Below are positions 24,560-34,807 of a stretch of DNA of 64,000 nucleotides, piece after piece. Source of the stretch: Tenacibaculum jejuense (lineage in GTDB: Bacteria; Bacteroidota; Bacteroidia; Flavobacteriales; Flavobacteriaceae); the NCBI RefSeq assembly GCF_900198195.1, contig NZ_LT899436.1, forward strand, positions 1,529,501 to 1,593,500. The letters are read 5' to 3'. Each line of letters opens with the position of its first letter. Position 1 is the first letter of the stretch. The position numbers and the translations under genes are program-made. The notes under the pieces are model-generated. The model saw only the letters and a program-made list of their open reading frames with translations. It had not been told where the DNA came from and ran no database searches.

Positions 24560-27500
24560 TTATTTTTCCAATCCTTTCTGTAAAGCTTCTTTAATCCCTT
24601 CTAAATTCTCAGAGAACGCCATCATCTGACTTAAAATTTGAGCCATTTCATTTTTATCTCCAAAACCTTTTAGTTTATTGTTTTTCAAAAAGATTTCTTT
24701 AATGCTTGTCCATCTTGTTAATTCTTCATCAGAAAGTTGATCGATTAACTCTTTATACTTTAAAAGGTTTCCTTCCGCGGCAGAGGTTAAGGTTTGTGAT
24801 TCACTTTCGTAATGTGATAATAACAAACGTTGTAGTTCGCTATCATTCATAATAGGAACCACTTTCGCAACCAATTTATTCATATCACGATACGAACCTT
24901 GCAATTTAAATGAAGGTTCTGTTCTATATTGATCTTCCATGGCAGCCGATTGAATATAAGCCTGATTTACCTTTAAAACAGTATCTCTAACCGTAATCAC
25001 TTTTTCTAAAACAGAAGTGTAATCCTGAATTTCTTGTTTGGTATGATTTCCTTTTAAATCAACATCAGCGGTATTATTTTCTACTTTATCAATTAAAGCA
25101 TACACATCTTCAAAATATTTACTGCTCAATTGGTGTAAAACAGAGTTCGATGTTAATGAATTCTCTATTAAACTTAACTTGAATAAATGCGCTGTATCTC
25201 CAATAATATCTCCTAAATTATAAATATCGGCACGATTGGCTAACATGTCTGGAATCTGAAAACGATCTCCACTTTCAGTATATGGATTACCAGCCATAAT
25301 TACACAGAATTTCTTTCCGCGTAAATCATACGTTTTCGATTTTCCGTTGAAAACTCCTTCGATCTTACGAGTTCCATCGGAAAGTGAAATAAACTTTTGT
25401 AAAAACTCTGGATTACAATGTTGAATATCATCCAAATAAAGCATCACATTGTCACCCATTTCAAAAGCTAAATTCAGCTTTTTTAATTCTTCTCTAGATG
25501 CAGAATTGTTAGCAGACATCGGATCAACAGAAGTCACTTCATGTCCAATTGCCGGACCGTTAATTTTCATAAATACCAAACCTAAACGATTCGATATGTA
25601 TTCCATTAAGGTAGTTTTACCGTAACCAGGAGGAGAAATTAATAATAACATACCCATTCTGTCGGTACGTTTATTATCACCAACTGTTCCTAATTGTTTG
25701 GCTAAATTATCTCCAATTAATGGGAAATATACTTGATCAATTAATTTATTTCTTACAAAAGATGATAAAACTCTTGGTTTAAATTCTTCTAGTTTTAAAT
25801 CTTCTTTTAATTGTTCAGTTACTTCTTGCTTCGCTTCTTTATATCTGATGAAATTCGGAACTTCTACAGTAGCGAATTGTTCTAAATTCGAAATAAAATC
25901 ATGATAGTTAAAGACAAAAGTTCCTTCAGTAATTGTACTGTGATCTCCTCTTAAATCTTTTATTTCTTCTATCGGATGAACTGCTTTAACTTCAGAAGTT
26001 GATTCGTGCTCAAATAATAAAATTGCAACAATTTCATTGATATAGTTTTGTTTCGAATTTTCTGCTGAAGACAAGAACGAACTTACCCATTGTTTTGTTA
26101 AATGAATTTTATCAGTGTATTCATTTGATTTATCAACACCGTTTCTAAATTTATGATAAGCATCTTGTTTCTTTAATGTTTTTACAAACTCATCTTTTAA
26201 ACCAAACGCATCTGTACTAATTTGGAATGAATTGTTTTGTTTCAATTCTTCAAAAAGATAATTTGCAATTTGCTCACTTTCTGATTCAGAAAACAATCTA
26301 CTTTGTTGAGCGAATTCAGTGATTTTAGTACTTAAATTTTCAATAATAAAAGCGAAAGAATCACTGTTTGGAAAAACGCTTAATACTTCACCAGATGCTT
26401 TAATATTGGTGTTTAATAAAGTTTGAGCTTCTTCAGAAAGAGAATTCCAAAAGTATTGTGCGTAAGCTCTAGTATTAGGCGAATAGGTGAGTAATCCTAA
26501 TTCATGATGTTTATGAACTAATGTATGTAAAATCTGACTAGTATCACTATCATGAACCCCTTTTACATAACCTTCAGAATATAAATTACTACTTTCTTGT
26601 TGTACAACAGTTAATAATTCTTCTTGTGTTTTATTGATTAATTCAGTTTCTGGAATATTTTTGAAAATCTTATACGCCAAATAAGCAGCACGATATATTT
26701 CGTTATTTTCAGAAACTAATTCTTGATTCCAATATTTTTTAGATTGTAATAAAATATCGTTTTCAATAGTATCGTAAAAATCAGTACCTGTTAAGTGATA
26801 GTATAATTCTTCGTTTTTATATACAATCGTTAAATCTAAAACTTGTTTGTTAACTCCGAATTTATGTTTACCAAGTTTGATGATGTTTTCACCATCCTCG
26901 TATAACTCTTGTTTGTCTTTAAGTTTACGAAGTGCATCTTCTTTAGCGACTTTTAATTTCGTTTCTATAGCTTCTGCTTTTCCAGCGTCGTCTAACTCAC
27001 GTAACTGATTAATAATGTCTCTAACTTTATTAATCATTAAATCCGCGGCGAAATATCCATTGATATCTTCAATAGTATCGAAACTCTGTGCTTTTTTCTC
27101 AACACCTTTTAAAATACGTTCAGAAGCAGTTTGTAAAGCTACTGCTTTCTTGTTACGTTTTTCAATAAGGTTGTTTTTACGTGTATCGAAAGCGGCATGA
27201 ATTTCTTCACGTTTTTCTATAATCTGCGTAATAAACTCTTCAAAGTCGGCAAACTTACCTTCTAATTCTTCAAGCTGAATGGCAGTTTTTGTTAAAAACT
27301 CATCACACTTTTCTGGTGTTGTAGCCATGTCAATATAATTGATAATACTTTGATCAATTAACTTTAGCTGTGCAACAAAATCAGCTTTAGCTTCGGAACT
27401 TCCTAAGCTTTTTATGCTGTTTTTAATTCCTGCTTTTAACTGATTTAGCGTCGCAAAAATTAAAGAGATGTTATCTATGATTTTCGTTGATTGCGAAGTG

Positions 27501-29413
27501 TCTTCTATTTCAAGATTAGAAACAATATCAATCAGCATTTCTAAATCAGCAGTAATTTGATTGACTTCTTTTTCTAAAGCTTTCGCTTCAACTACTTTCT
27601 TAATTTCTGGTAACGAAGCTTCTTTTTCAGCGACACGTTTGTGATACGGAGCTAATGCTTTATCGTTCAATAAAAACTGTACACAACGCTTAGAAATTAA
27701 TGTGTTTTGCTCAGCAACTTGCTCTTCTAAAGCTTCTAAATGTTCTTTTTGAATATAGCGAACATCGTGTAAACTAATAACTTCACCACGCAAGGTTCTT
27801 AATTGGCTTAATAATCCAACAAAATCATCAATAGATTTAAATGAAGTACTTTTTATTTTGCTAAAAAGTTCATCCGATTTCTTATTGATTTCTTTGGTTT
27901 CTTTTGAAGCTTGTTTTTTTAACTGAACTACTTTTTCAAATTCTTCAATTGCGGCATTTGCTGCTTCGTTAATTTGAAGAATAGGTTCATTTAGTTGATG
28001 CGTATCTGCTTCTGGTAACCAATAATATGTATCGTTAATATCTTTAGATATTTTGGCAATATCATTATATAAACCAGTATAATTATCTTCTTTGTTTAAA
28101 AGATTGATTAATTCGTGACATTCTGCCATGGCACGAACAATATCTTTATTTCCAATTTTGAACAGTAAACTATCGGTATGTTGTGAAGGCATAAAATCTC
28201 CTTTTAAATACGGAGTTTGCCAAATTTGAACTACATGATGTTTGGTTTGTTCATTTTCAGTTTTAAAATAACATAATTCACCGTTTTCAAGTAAGGTAAA
28301 TCCGTTACAAATAATTGGAGTTTTAACTTCTTGCTCAATAATATTGTACGACATTAATACGTATAATCCACGGATTGTTGCGTAAAAAACATATAAGAAA
28401 TCTTCACCGTTTGGTGAACTTACTTTCTTTTGAAATTTTACCTCTTTTACATCACTTTCGAATATTTTATACTCTCCAGTTTGTAAATAGTATCCGTTTG
28501 GAAAAATAATACCGTGTCCGTCTGGTAATTGAACAGCTGTATCTTTAATACTTTCGATTCGTTGTACTTCTTGTAGTTTATGATTGTACACGAAGTAACG
28601 CGGATCTTCCTGGAAAGGTTTTATTTCTAAAGTGATTAAGTTTCCTAAATCACCATAGCGAAACTGACCGTCATCTAAGGTTTGATCTATATGTTCAACA
28701 GGCTCAGAAAGAATTCCTTTTCCATCGTCTGTATTGTCTTCAATTTTTATGGTTAAATCACCTCCAATGGTTTCTACAAAAACTTTGTCAAGAACAGAAA
28801 TGTGAGAATGCGTTCCATAGCGATGCATATCACGAGTTACTTCTTGCCATTTGAATTCATGTTGCGTAGGGAATTTGTATTCGTGTTCACTACGGTTGTC
28901 TATATACTGAAGTTGATTATCGTTAATTAACCATTTAAAGGTTTTAATATCCTTTGTGTTTTCACTTAATTGAAAAACCATATGTAAATAGTTTCCAATG
29001 ATGGCGAATTTTGAGAAAATGGTATTTCTATAGTATTTATATAAGTTGGTGAAATCACTGATGAAAGTTTCATCATGAATCATGTCTAAAGACTGTAAAT
29101 GAAAATGATTTTCTTTAAACTCATAAATACTAAATACATCTGAAAGTTTAATATCTGTACGTAAACCAAAATGTACGTTATATCCAAAGATTGAAGTGTT
29201 TCCAAAAGAAACAATATCTCTGGCGATACAGTTATTTTCAGTGTTTATTCTATCGTTAGCAATTAATTTGGTTTCTATATTACCAAAAACATGTTTTCTT
29301 GCATCATTTAGCTTATGTAATCGATCTTGTAGTTCTTGCTTTTGTTTTTGCAATCTACCTTGAATGATTTCATATGTTCCTCCGTCTAATTGTTGATTGT
29401 TTTGGTTTTCCAT
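24560..29413 (-). CDS. Giant coiled-coil AAA+ ATPase (DNA repair ATPase-like)
   Basis: 1617 residues. N-terminal short coiled coil (8-40); a beta-rich, propeller-like domain to about 420; long coiled coils to about 900; a helical region; and a C-terminal MoxR-like AAA+ module with Walker A SPPGYGKTT near 1259, Walker B VMLYLDDIQH near 1324, and sensor 1 VIMAGNP. It resembles proteins named DNA repair ATPase in flavobacterial genomes, but nothing here shows DNA binding. Position next to flotillin, PspA and membrane proteins points to membrane or macro-complex remodelling instead. Cellular site: probably cytoplasmic, membrane-associated (inference). Confidence 0.75.
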   Translation of the reverse strand: MENQNNQQLDGGTYEIIQGRLQKQKQELQDRLHKLNDARKHVFGNIETKLIANDRINTENNCIARDIVSFGNTSIFGYNVHFGLRTDIKLSDVFSIYEFKENHFHLQSLDMIHDETFISDFTNLYKYYRNTIFSKFAIIGNYLHMVFQLSENTKDIKTFKWLINDNQLQYIDNRSEHEYKFPTQHEFKWQEVTRDMHRYGTHSHISVLDKVFVETIGGDLTIKIEDNTDDGKGILSEPVEHIDQTLDDGQFRYGDLGNLITLEIKPFQEDPRYFVYNHKLQEVQRIESIKDTAVQLPDGHGIIFPNGYYLQTGEYKIFESDVKEVKFQKKVSSPNGEDFLYVFYATIRGLYVLMSYNIIEQEVKTPIICNGFTLLENGELCYFKTENEQTKHHVVQIWQTPYLKGDFMPSQHTDSLLFKIGNKDIVRAMAECHELINLLNKEDNYTGLYNDIAKISKDINDTYYWLPEADTHQLNEPILQINEAANAAIEEFEKVVQLKKQASKETKEINKKSDELFSKIKSTSFKSIDDFVGLLSQLRTLRGEVISLHDVRYIQKEHLEALEEQVAEQNTLISKRCVQFLLNDKALAPYHKRVAEKEASLPEIKKVVEAKALEKEVNQITADLEMLIDIVSNLEIEDTSQSTKIIDNISLIFATLNQLKAGIKNSIKSLGSSEAKADFVAQLKLIDQSIINYIDMATTPEKCDEFLTKTAIQLEELEGKFADFEEFITQIIEKREEIHAAFDTRKNNLIEKRNKKAVALQTASERILKGVEKKAQSFDTIEDINGYFAADLMINKVRDIINQLRELDDAGKAEAIETKLKVAKEDALRKLKDKQELYEDGENIIKLGKHKFGVNKQVLDLTIVYKNEELYYHLTGTDFYDTIENDILLQSKKYWNQELVSENNEIYRAAYLAYKIFKNIPETELINKTQEELLTVVQQESSNLYSEGYVKGVHDSDTSQILHTLVHKHHELGLLTYSPNTRAYAQYFWNSLSEEAQTLLNTNIKASGEVLSVFPNSDSFAFIIENLSTKITEFAQQSRLFSESESEQIANYLFEELKQNNSFQISTDAFGLKDEFVKTLKKQDAYHKFRNGVDKSNEYTDKIHLTKQWVSSFLSSAENSKQNYINEIVAILLFEHESTSEVKAVHPIEEIKDLRGDHSTITEGTFVFNYHDFISNLEQFATVEVPNFIRYKEAKQEVTEQLKEDLKLEEFKPRVLSSFVRNKLIDQVYFPLIGDNLAKQLGTVGDNKRTDRMGMLLLISPPGYGKTTLMEYISNRLGLVFMKINGPAIGHEVTSVDPMSANNSASREELKKLNLAFEMGDNVMLYLDDIQHCNPEFLQKFISLSDGTRKIEGVFNGKSKTYDLRGKKFCVIMAGNPYTESGDRFQIPDMLANRADIYNLGDIIGDTAHLFKLSLIENSLTSNSVLHQLSSKYFEDVYALIDKVENNTADVDLKGNHTKQEIQDYTSVLEKVITVRDTVLKVNQAYIQSAAMEDQYRTEPSFKLQGSYRDMNKLVAKVVPIMNDSELQRLLLSHYESESQTLTSAAEGNLLKYKELIDQLSDEELTRWTSIKEIFLKNNKLKGFGDKNEMAQILSQMMAFSENLEGIKEALQKGLEK

Positions 29414-29486
29414 GTATTGTTTTAGTCAATATGGTTAGCTATATACTTGAGTTAATAAGACATATTTTATGAAATAAAAGAATGAT

Positions 29487-30182
29487 TTAATCTTCTATTG
29501 TTTTTGGAATAGTCATAGTTTTGGTTTTTACGTTGTAAAGACCATATCTTAATTTAGAGTTTTTATCTTCAGCAAAAGTTAATAATATTTCATCGCCATT
29601 AACCCATTCGAATTGTGTTACTATTTTATCAGTTACTTTAGTTAAATTATCACCATTAAGATCAGATACGTAAATATAATGTTGGTCAAATTCATTAATT
29701 ATTCCATCGTTATTAGAATCTTCTTCAGCTATAAAAAATGAAAGATGAGAAAGCTTTTTTAAGACTTCGTTATGATGAGAAGAAAAAATATTTGAAATGA
29801 ATATACCTTTTATTGAACCTTTCTTTTTCAGTAACTTTCTAATTTGATTAAATTGAGAATCTAGAAAGATGATGTTAGATGTATTTTTTGGTACTTGATA
29901 TGGAAGGTTCAATTCTTCAACTTCAAGACCTAACATATCATTACCTTTTACATAATACTCAGCTGTTGCATAATTTTCAGAGTTAGGGATTTTTATCAGC
30001 GAGCTATGTTTTTTCTTACGAATATTTTTTAGAATAGGTAAATCATCATTTTCAGGATTGCTTATCGAAGTTCTATTATTTTTAAATTCATCGTACAAAA
30101 CATTTCCAAGTACATATATGATAAATATTGGGATGAGTATACCATTTATAACAAGTAATACTTTAACGAATTTACTTTTCAT
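29487..30182 (-). CDS. Membrane-anchored protein of unknown function
   Basis: 231 residues with one N-terminal membrane anchor (about 7-28) and a large outside domain. A region near 165-200 reads EEDSNNDGIINEFDQHYIYV then SDLNGDNLTKVTD, with an EF-hand-like acidic loop (DSNNDGIINEFD) and a TolB/propeller-like blade. It sits between the flotillin terminator and the giant ATPase (73 bp gap) and is probably co-transcribed with the ATPase. Confidence 0.65.
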   Translation of the reverse strand: MKSKFVKVLLVINGILIPIFIIYVLGNVLYDEFKNNRTSISNPENDDLPILKNIRKKKHSSLIKIPNSENYATAEYYVKGNDMLGLEVEELNLPYQVPKNTSNIIFLDSQFNQIRKLLKKKGSIKGIFISNIFSSHHNEVLKKLSHLSFFIAEEDSNNDGIINEFDQHYIYVSDLNGDNLTKVTDKIVTQFEWVNGDEILLTFAEDKNSKLRYGLYNVKTKTMTIPKTIED

Positions 30183-30213
30183 ATGTATTTTGGATAGTAT
30201 AATTAAGAAAAAT

Positions 30214-30245
30214 AAAGAGTCTAGTATCTTAAAACTAGACTCTTG
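30214..30245 (-). terminator. Intrinsic terminator after the flotillin gene
   Basis: An 11-bp perfect stem AAGAGTCTAGT / ACTAGACTCTT (30215-30225 / 30234-30244) followed on the minus strand by TTATTTTTCTT. It splits the island into a PspA-flotillin unit and an ATPase unit. Confidence 0.88.
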
Positions 30246-30255
30246 TTTCTATTTG

Positions 30256-32325
30256 TTAAGATAATTTCTTGTCAGATAATCCTAATCCTTTAGCAAGGTT
30301 GAAAAGGTTACTGAATAATCCTTCTTCATCAGAAGTGTTTGCTCTATCTTTTAAGTCCATTAACAAATTTGCTACTGTTAAGTTTTTGATGTCTTCAGAA
30401 GAGATTCCGTATTTATTAGCGAAATCTTTTACTTTTTCTAATAAGTTTCCTTTTACATCGTCGCTACCTAAAATAGCATCTTTTACATCTTGAATGTTAT
30501 CACTGTGTTGAACTAATCTATCGATTCCTTTAGCTTTAGTAATCTGTCCAATAATTTGATCAAAGAACATTGTTTCTCCACCAACGATATCAATATTAGC
30601 AGCTCTTAAAGCATCACCAATAACTAGTGCTTGTGCATCTGCGATATCTTTTTGAACATTGATTTGAGCCAAGTCTACTTGTAATTCTTTCTCTAAACGT
30701 AACTTGAACTCTTCGTGCTCTTTACCAACACCGTCTAATTTCTTCATTGCTTCAGCTTTCTCTTCGATACCAGCAGCATCTGCAATTGCTTTTTCTTTAA
30801 TTACTTGCGCTTCAGCTAAACCTTCTTCTTTAATAGCTTCAGCTTTTGCTAAAATACCAGCAGCTTCTGCTTTAGCTTTCTTTTCAATAATCGTAGCTTC
30901 TACTAATCCTTGACGCTCATTAGCATCTGCTTTAGCATGCATTACTTGTGCTTCAGACATACCAATTGTAGCTTCTTCTTTAGCTGTTGCTTCTGCTAAT
31001 GTTTTACGAGCTTCTGCTTCTTTTTCACTAGCTTCTTTTTGAGCTTGAGCTTCAATATTAATTTCTTCAGCTTTTTGTTTCGCAGCTTCTTTTTGAGCTT
31101 CTGCTTGCTTAATTGTTTTAATTAATGCTTCTTCTGCGTTAGCTTCAGCAATAGTAATTTTAACTTGCTTCTCACGATCTGCAGTTTTGAAAGCTTCAAT
31201 ATCTTTCATGTTTTCTTGCTCTTCAACCACACCTTTCTCTAACATTACGCGATCACGTATCACATCTTGAATGTTTTTCTTTTCTACTTCAACAACTTTC
31301 TCTTTTTCTATTTGTGCTAAAGTTACAATACGCTCTCTTTCTGTAGCTTCTAACATTCTGTCTTTTTCTACTCTTTCAGCTTCTACTGCATCTGTACGTA
31401 ATTTGTTTTTCTCAGCAACAATAACTTGACGTTGTTTGTTTTCTTCTGCTACTTGAAGTTTCTCTTCAGTTGCGATTCTTGCACTTTCAGATTTTAAACG
31501 CTCTTCTTCAGCAACTTTTAAAGTTTCAGCTTCTTCACGAGCTTTAATATTTGCAATTTCACGTTTTTGTTGTTCTTCTTTTTCTGCTAATTGCTTATCT
31601 AATTCTAAGATTGCTTCGCGAGCTTCAACATCCTGTTTACGAATTACTTTTTCTTCGTCTCTTTTAATTAAGTTAGCTTGGATATTTTGTTCGGCTGTTA
31701 ACTCAGTAATTTTCTTGATACCCTGAGCATCTAAAATATTGTCAGCTTTTAAGAAACTAACAGGAGTTTGTTCTAAGTAGTCAATCGCACAATCTTCAAG
31801 AGTATAGCCATTTAAATCTGTACCGATAATATCAACGATTTCATCTCTAAATTCACGTCTAGCTTCGTATAATTCGGTAAAATCAAACTTTTTACCTACA
31901 GTTTTTAAGGCTTCAGAGAATTTTGCTTCAAATAATTCTTCTAAAGTTTCTATATCAGAGGCTCTTTCACAACCAATAGTCTGAGCCACCATTTTAATAA
32001 AATCTACTTCATTGTTAACACGAACAAAGAAAGCTACTTTAATATCCGCACGCATGTTGTCTTTACAAACAAGTCCGTCGTCTCCAATTCGTTCAATTTG
32101 AATTTTCTTTACAGAAATATCCATGATTTCAACACGGTGAAAAACAGGAACTACATACATACCTCTATCGGTTGCCACTTTTGTTCCTTTAAATCCAGTA
32201 CGAACTAAGGCTTCTCCTTGAGGTACTTTCTTGTAAAACATTGCAATAATTGCAAAGTATACTATAATAATGAATAGAATTATACCAAGGCCAACACTTA
32301 AAAGTTGAATAATTGAATCTGTCAT
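30256..32325 (-). CDS. Flotillin-family SPFH protein (YqiK-like)
   Basis: 689 residues. N-terminal membrane segment (about 10-33), SPFH/band-7 domain (PQGEALVRTGFKG, then CKDNMRADIKVAFFVRVN) to about 200, a long Glu/Ala/Lys-rich coiled coil (about 210-540) with repeated EAEAR, KAEA and AEAIKEEG motifs, and a C-terminal helical part (about 560-689). Flotillins scaffold ordered membrane domains. It follows the YqiJ-like gene by 48 bp, like the E. coli yqiJ-yqiK pair. The SPFH domain and coiled coil show no truncation. Confidence 0.92.
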   Translation of the reverse strand: MTDSIIQLLSVGLGIILFIIIVYFAIIAMFYKKVPQGEALVRTGFKGTKVATDRGMYVVPVFHRVEIMDISVKKIQIERIGDDGLVCKDNMRADIKVAFFVRVNNEVDFIKMVAQTIGCERASDIETLEELFEAKFSEALKTVGKKFDFTELYEARREFRDEIVDIIGTDLNGYTLEDCAIDYLEQTPVSFLKADNILDAQGIKKITELTAEQNIQANLIKRDEEKVIRKQDVEAREAILELDKQLAEKEEQQKREIANIKAREEAETLKVAEEERLKSESARIATEEKLQVAEENKQRQVIVAEKNKLRTDAVEAERVEKDRMLEATERERIVTLAQIEKEKVVEVEKKNIQDVIRDRVMLEKGVVEEQENMKDIEAFKTADREKQVKITIAEANAEEALIKTIKQAEAQKEAAKQKAEEINIEAQAQKEASEKEAEARKTLAEATAKEEATIGMSEAQVMHAKADANERQGLVEATIIEKKAKAEAAGILAKAEAIKEEGLAEAQVIKEKAIADAAGIEEKAEAMKKLDGVGKEHEEFKLRLEKELQVDLAQINVQKDIADAQALVIGDALRAANIDIVGGETMFFDQIIGQITKAKGIDRLVQHSDNIQDVKDAILGSDDVKGNLLEKVKDFANKYGISSEDIKNLTVANLLMDLKDRANTSDEEGLFSNLFNLAKGLGLSDKKLS

Positions 32326-32373
32326 AGTAATTAATTAGTTTTAGTGATTTTTATTTGTTGTAAATTTAATTTT

Positions 32374-33132
32374 TTAAAAGTTTATATCTATGCTACCTGA
32401 TTTATATTCTTGAGCATAATAGAATAGTTTATCGTTGCTTTGTTTGATAATTAGTATCTGGGAATTATAACTTATTTCTTTTCCATCTAAAGATTTTATG
32501 TTGATATTAAGTGTATTTCCATCTACTTTAATTTCAGCTCTTCCTAACTTTTTATCAGATATTTTAGATAAACTTGTTCCTTTTCGTCCAATAATTTCTG
32601 CTGGTGCATCTCCATCCTGATTAAGATTCTTAAAAAATGCCTTAAAAGGAGTAGTGAAGATTTTAGTGACAAATAATGAAGGAAAAAAACTTCCTAACAT
32701 TATAATGAAGCCAAAAGTGCTATTATAGCTATGAGTAATTGTTGTACCTAAAGTAGTTATAAGCCACCATATGAAAATCCAAGATGTAAATGTGAACATA
32801 AATGGTAAACCGACAAAGTTGAAGTAGATTAATAGTACTTGCCACCATTTTAAAGGCTTTCTTCTTTTGCCTATAATATCTTCTTGATTAACTTCTGTAT
32901 TAGCTACATCATGAAAGTCGATATCGCTTCCTTCGATACCAGTACCTATATTAGAATCTACGTCTACATCAATATCAGCATCTATATCGACATCGATATC
33001 TACGTCTACATCAACATCTAAATCGAAGTCTACACCTGAGATCATGGTAATAAGCCAATAAGTCAAAAGTAGAATTAAAAGAATGGTTAATGTGATGTTT
33101 ACATCAGAAAATACAATGTCTGTTAATGTCAT
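32374..33132 (-). CDS. YqiJ-like membrane protein with alternating Asp repeat
   Basis: 252 residues. First membrane segment (about 11-33); an acidic run at about 36-57 where Asp alternates with Val, Ile, Ala or Leu (FDLDVDVDVDIDVDIDADID); a membrane region near 98-165; and a C-terminal OB-like beta domain (PAEIIGRKGTSLSKISDKKL onward). The size and order match YqiJ/NfeD-type partners of flotillin. The Asp repeat may bind cations; that is a guess. It lies between the secreted 120-residue protein and flotillin. Confidence 0.75.
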   Translation of the reverse strand: MTLTDIVFSDVNITLTILLILLLTYWLITMISGVDFDLDVDVDVDIDVDIDADIDVDVDSNIGTGIEGSDIDFHDVANTEVNQEDIIGKRRKPLKWWQVLLIYFNFVGLPFMFTFTSWIFIWWLITTLGTTITHSYNSTFGFIIMLGSFFPSLFVTKIFTTPFKAFFKNLNQDGDAPAEIIGRKGTSLSKISDKKLGRAEIKVDGNTLNINIKSLDGKEISYNSQILIIKQSNDKLFYYAQEYKSGSIDINF

Positions 33133-33171
33133 AGCTATTAGTAATGTGTGTTAGTTTTTATTCTATAGACT

Positions 33172-33534
33172 CTAGTTTTTGTTTTTAAACTCCTCTAATT
33201 TATCAAATGATTTCTTTAATTTTTTGGTCATTTTATCTAAATCAGAAGTTTTTCCTGATAATTTGATTTCAAAATTATCAATTTTAACTTTTGTATCGTC
33301 TATTTGAGCTTTATTTTCATAAATAAATCCAATTGTAATTTCTTGATCATCGTCATTCTCTTTGAATATTTCTTTTAGAGCATTCCAATTGAAAGTGTGT
33401 AACTTTTCTATACTTGATGTCTTAAGTTCAAAATTTGTAGTCGTAGACTTAGGCTCTTTTTCTTTAGAATTTTGACCATAAGAAGTAAAAGTTAATAAAG
33501 AAAGAATAGTGATTAATATAATTTTCGTTTTCAT
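33172..33534 (-). CDS. Small secreted protein of unknown function
   Basis: 120 residues from the ATG at 33534 (a longer frame to 33570 overlaps pspA and gives a poor signal). A signal peptide (MKTKIILITILSLLTFTSYG) is followed by one domain with HTFNWNALKEIFKENDDDQE, strands (ITIGFIYENK, TKVKIDNFEIKLSG), and a C-terminal basic helix. It is probably a periplasmic partner in the PspA-flotillin unit. No family recognised. Confidence 0.7.
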   Translation of the reverse strand: MKTKIILITILSLLTFTSYGQNSKEKEPKSTTTNFELKTSSIEKLHTFNWNALKEIFKENDDDQEITIGFIYENKAQIDDTKVKIDNFEIKLSGKTSDLDKMTKKLKKSFDKLEEFKNKN

Positions 33535-33559
33535 AGTTTTTAGTTTGTGGCAGAAGAAT

Positions 33560-34264
33560 TTAATCTTCAAAACCTAATTGTTTTTTTAGTTGAGCTAAAT
33601 TATCTTCAGCGGTTTTATTTTTAGTATCAGTAAGTTCGTTTAATTTTTGATCTACAGTTTTCGATGATTTAGACAAATCTCCATAGGCTTCAGCTAAAGC
33701 TTCTTCTTGTTGTACTTTTTCTTTCATACGTTCTAACATAGCAACCGTTCCAGAACTATCCATCTCAGCCATTTGTTTGTTCAAGTTTTTTGTTGCTTTA
33801 GAAACTTTTACGCGAGCTTTAAGGGTTTTTAATTCATTTTCCCATTTACTTATTGTTCCTTTAATTTCATGAACATTCCCTTCTAATTGAGCAACAGAAT
33901 TGTCGAAGCTGGTAGCTTCATTTTTCGCATTTTCTATTTGCAAATGTATTTCTTGTTTTTTTAGTAAGGCTTGTTTAGCTAAATCATCTGCTTCATTGAA
34001 CTCTAATTCACCATTTTTAGCTTTAGTAAGTACTAACATGGCTTTTTGTTCGTAATCATTAGCTTTAGTTGTAAATTCTTCAATGTCATTTTTAGCTCTA
34101 ATAGCAAGAGCTTTCACTTGTGCTAAAGATTCGAGAGATTTTTCAAGATCAATACGCAAATCGCGAATACCTTGTTCCGTCATTTTAATAGGATCTTCCA
34201 TATTGTCTATTGCAGCATTTGCTTCTGCTTGTCCTATTTTAAAAAGTCGTTTAAAAAAATTCAT
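33560..34264 (-). CDS. PspA/IM30-family protein
   Basis: 234 residues, almost wholly coiled coil. The opening MNFFKRLFKIGQAEANAAID, then MEDPIKMTEQGIRDLR, matches the PspA/Vipp1 N-terminal amphipathic helix and helix 1. These proteins oligomerise as rings and rods on stressed membranes (ESCRT-III-like). It begins 5 bp after the CesT/YbjN-like gene, and the secreted-protein gene starts 25 bp further on. No PspB, PspC or PspF is nearby; the divergent XRE gene may regulate it. Confidence 0.9.
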   Translation of the reverse strand: MNFFKRLFKIGQAEANAAIDNMEDPIKMTEQGIRDLRIDLEKSLESLAQVKALAIRAKNDIEEFTTKANDYEQKAMLVLTKAKNGELEFNEADDLAKQALLKKQEIHLQIENAKNEATSFDNSVAQLEGNVHEIKGTISKWENELKTLKARVKVSKATKNLNKQMAEMDSSGTVAMLERMKEKVQQEEALAEAYGDLSKSSKTVDQKLNELTDTKNKTAEDNLAQLKKQLGFED

Positions 34265-34269
34265 AATTT

Positions 34270-34665
34270 CTAATATTTTGAGAAATTAATGATTTGCTCA
34301 GAGTATTCACTAAGTAACAAACTTAAAGAGTTTAAACTGGCTTCTAATTCATTAATATCTAAGTTTTCTAATTGTAATGTGTCTCTAAAAATGACACGTT
34401 CACCTGTTTCATCAAGCACAAAAGCTCCATGAATTATATCTCTATTTTTTTGAAGTAATGCCTTAAACATTGCTTCATTTGGTTGCGTTGCTTTAAAGAT
34501 GAATTGTTCTATGATTAGTATTGGATAAGCAACACCAATAATTAAGTTTTTTATTCCAAAATTCTCTTTTTCAATAACAAAAATCCCATCAGATTCGATC
34601 TCTTTACTAATTGTAAAGTTTAATTCTAATAAAAAGTTTTTCGTTTTATTAAAGTGAATATTCAT
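34270..34665 (-). CDS. CesT/YbjN-like chaperone-fold protein (YjfI-like context)
   Basis: 131 residues from the ATG at 34665 (a TTG at 34671 is also possible). The pattern FKATQPNEAMFKALLQKNRD, then IIHGAFVLDETGERVIFRDT and a final ELEASLNSLSLLL, is that of the CesT/Tir-YbjN fold. In E. coli, yjfI sits next to the PspA paralogue yjfJ; here too the gene is immediately upstream of pspA. It may act as a PspA adaptor. It is the first gene of the operon. Confidence 0.6.
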   Translation of the reverse strand: MNIHFNKTKNFLLELNFTISKEIESDGIFVIEKENFGIKNLIIGVAYPILIIEQFIFKATQPNEAMFKALLQKNRDIIHGAFVLDETGERVIFRDTLQLENLDINELEASLNSLSLLLSEYSEQIINFSKY

Positions 34666-34807
34666 TAGCAATTGGTTATAGTTAGATAGTTTCGTAATTG
34701 ATTTTCCTTATGATAATATTGCGGATGCCAACAATACTACAAGGTGTAAAGTTAATAGAATCATAATAAAATAGTTAATAGTTTAGCGACCTTTTTTTCT
34801 AGAAAAA

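Noticed and set aside
30704..30913. Plus-strand Ser/Ala-rich frame over the flotillin gene
   Set aside because: Antisense of the Glu/Ala/Lys coiled coil; no start context or domain.
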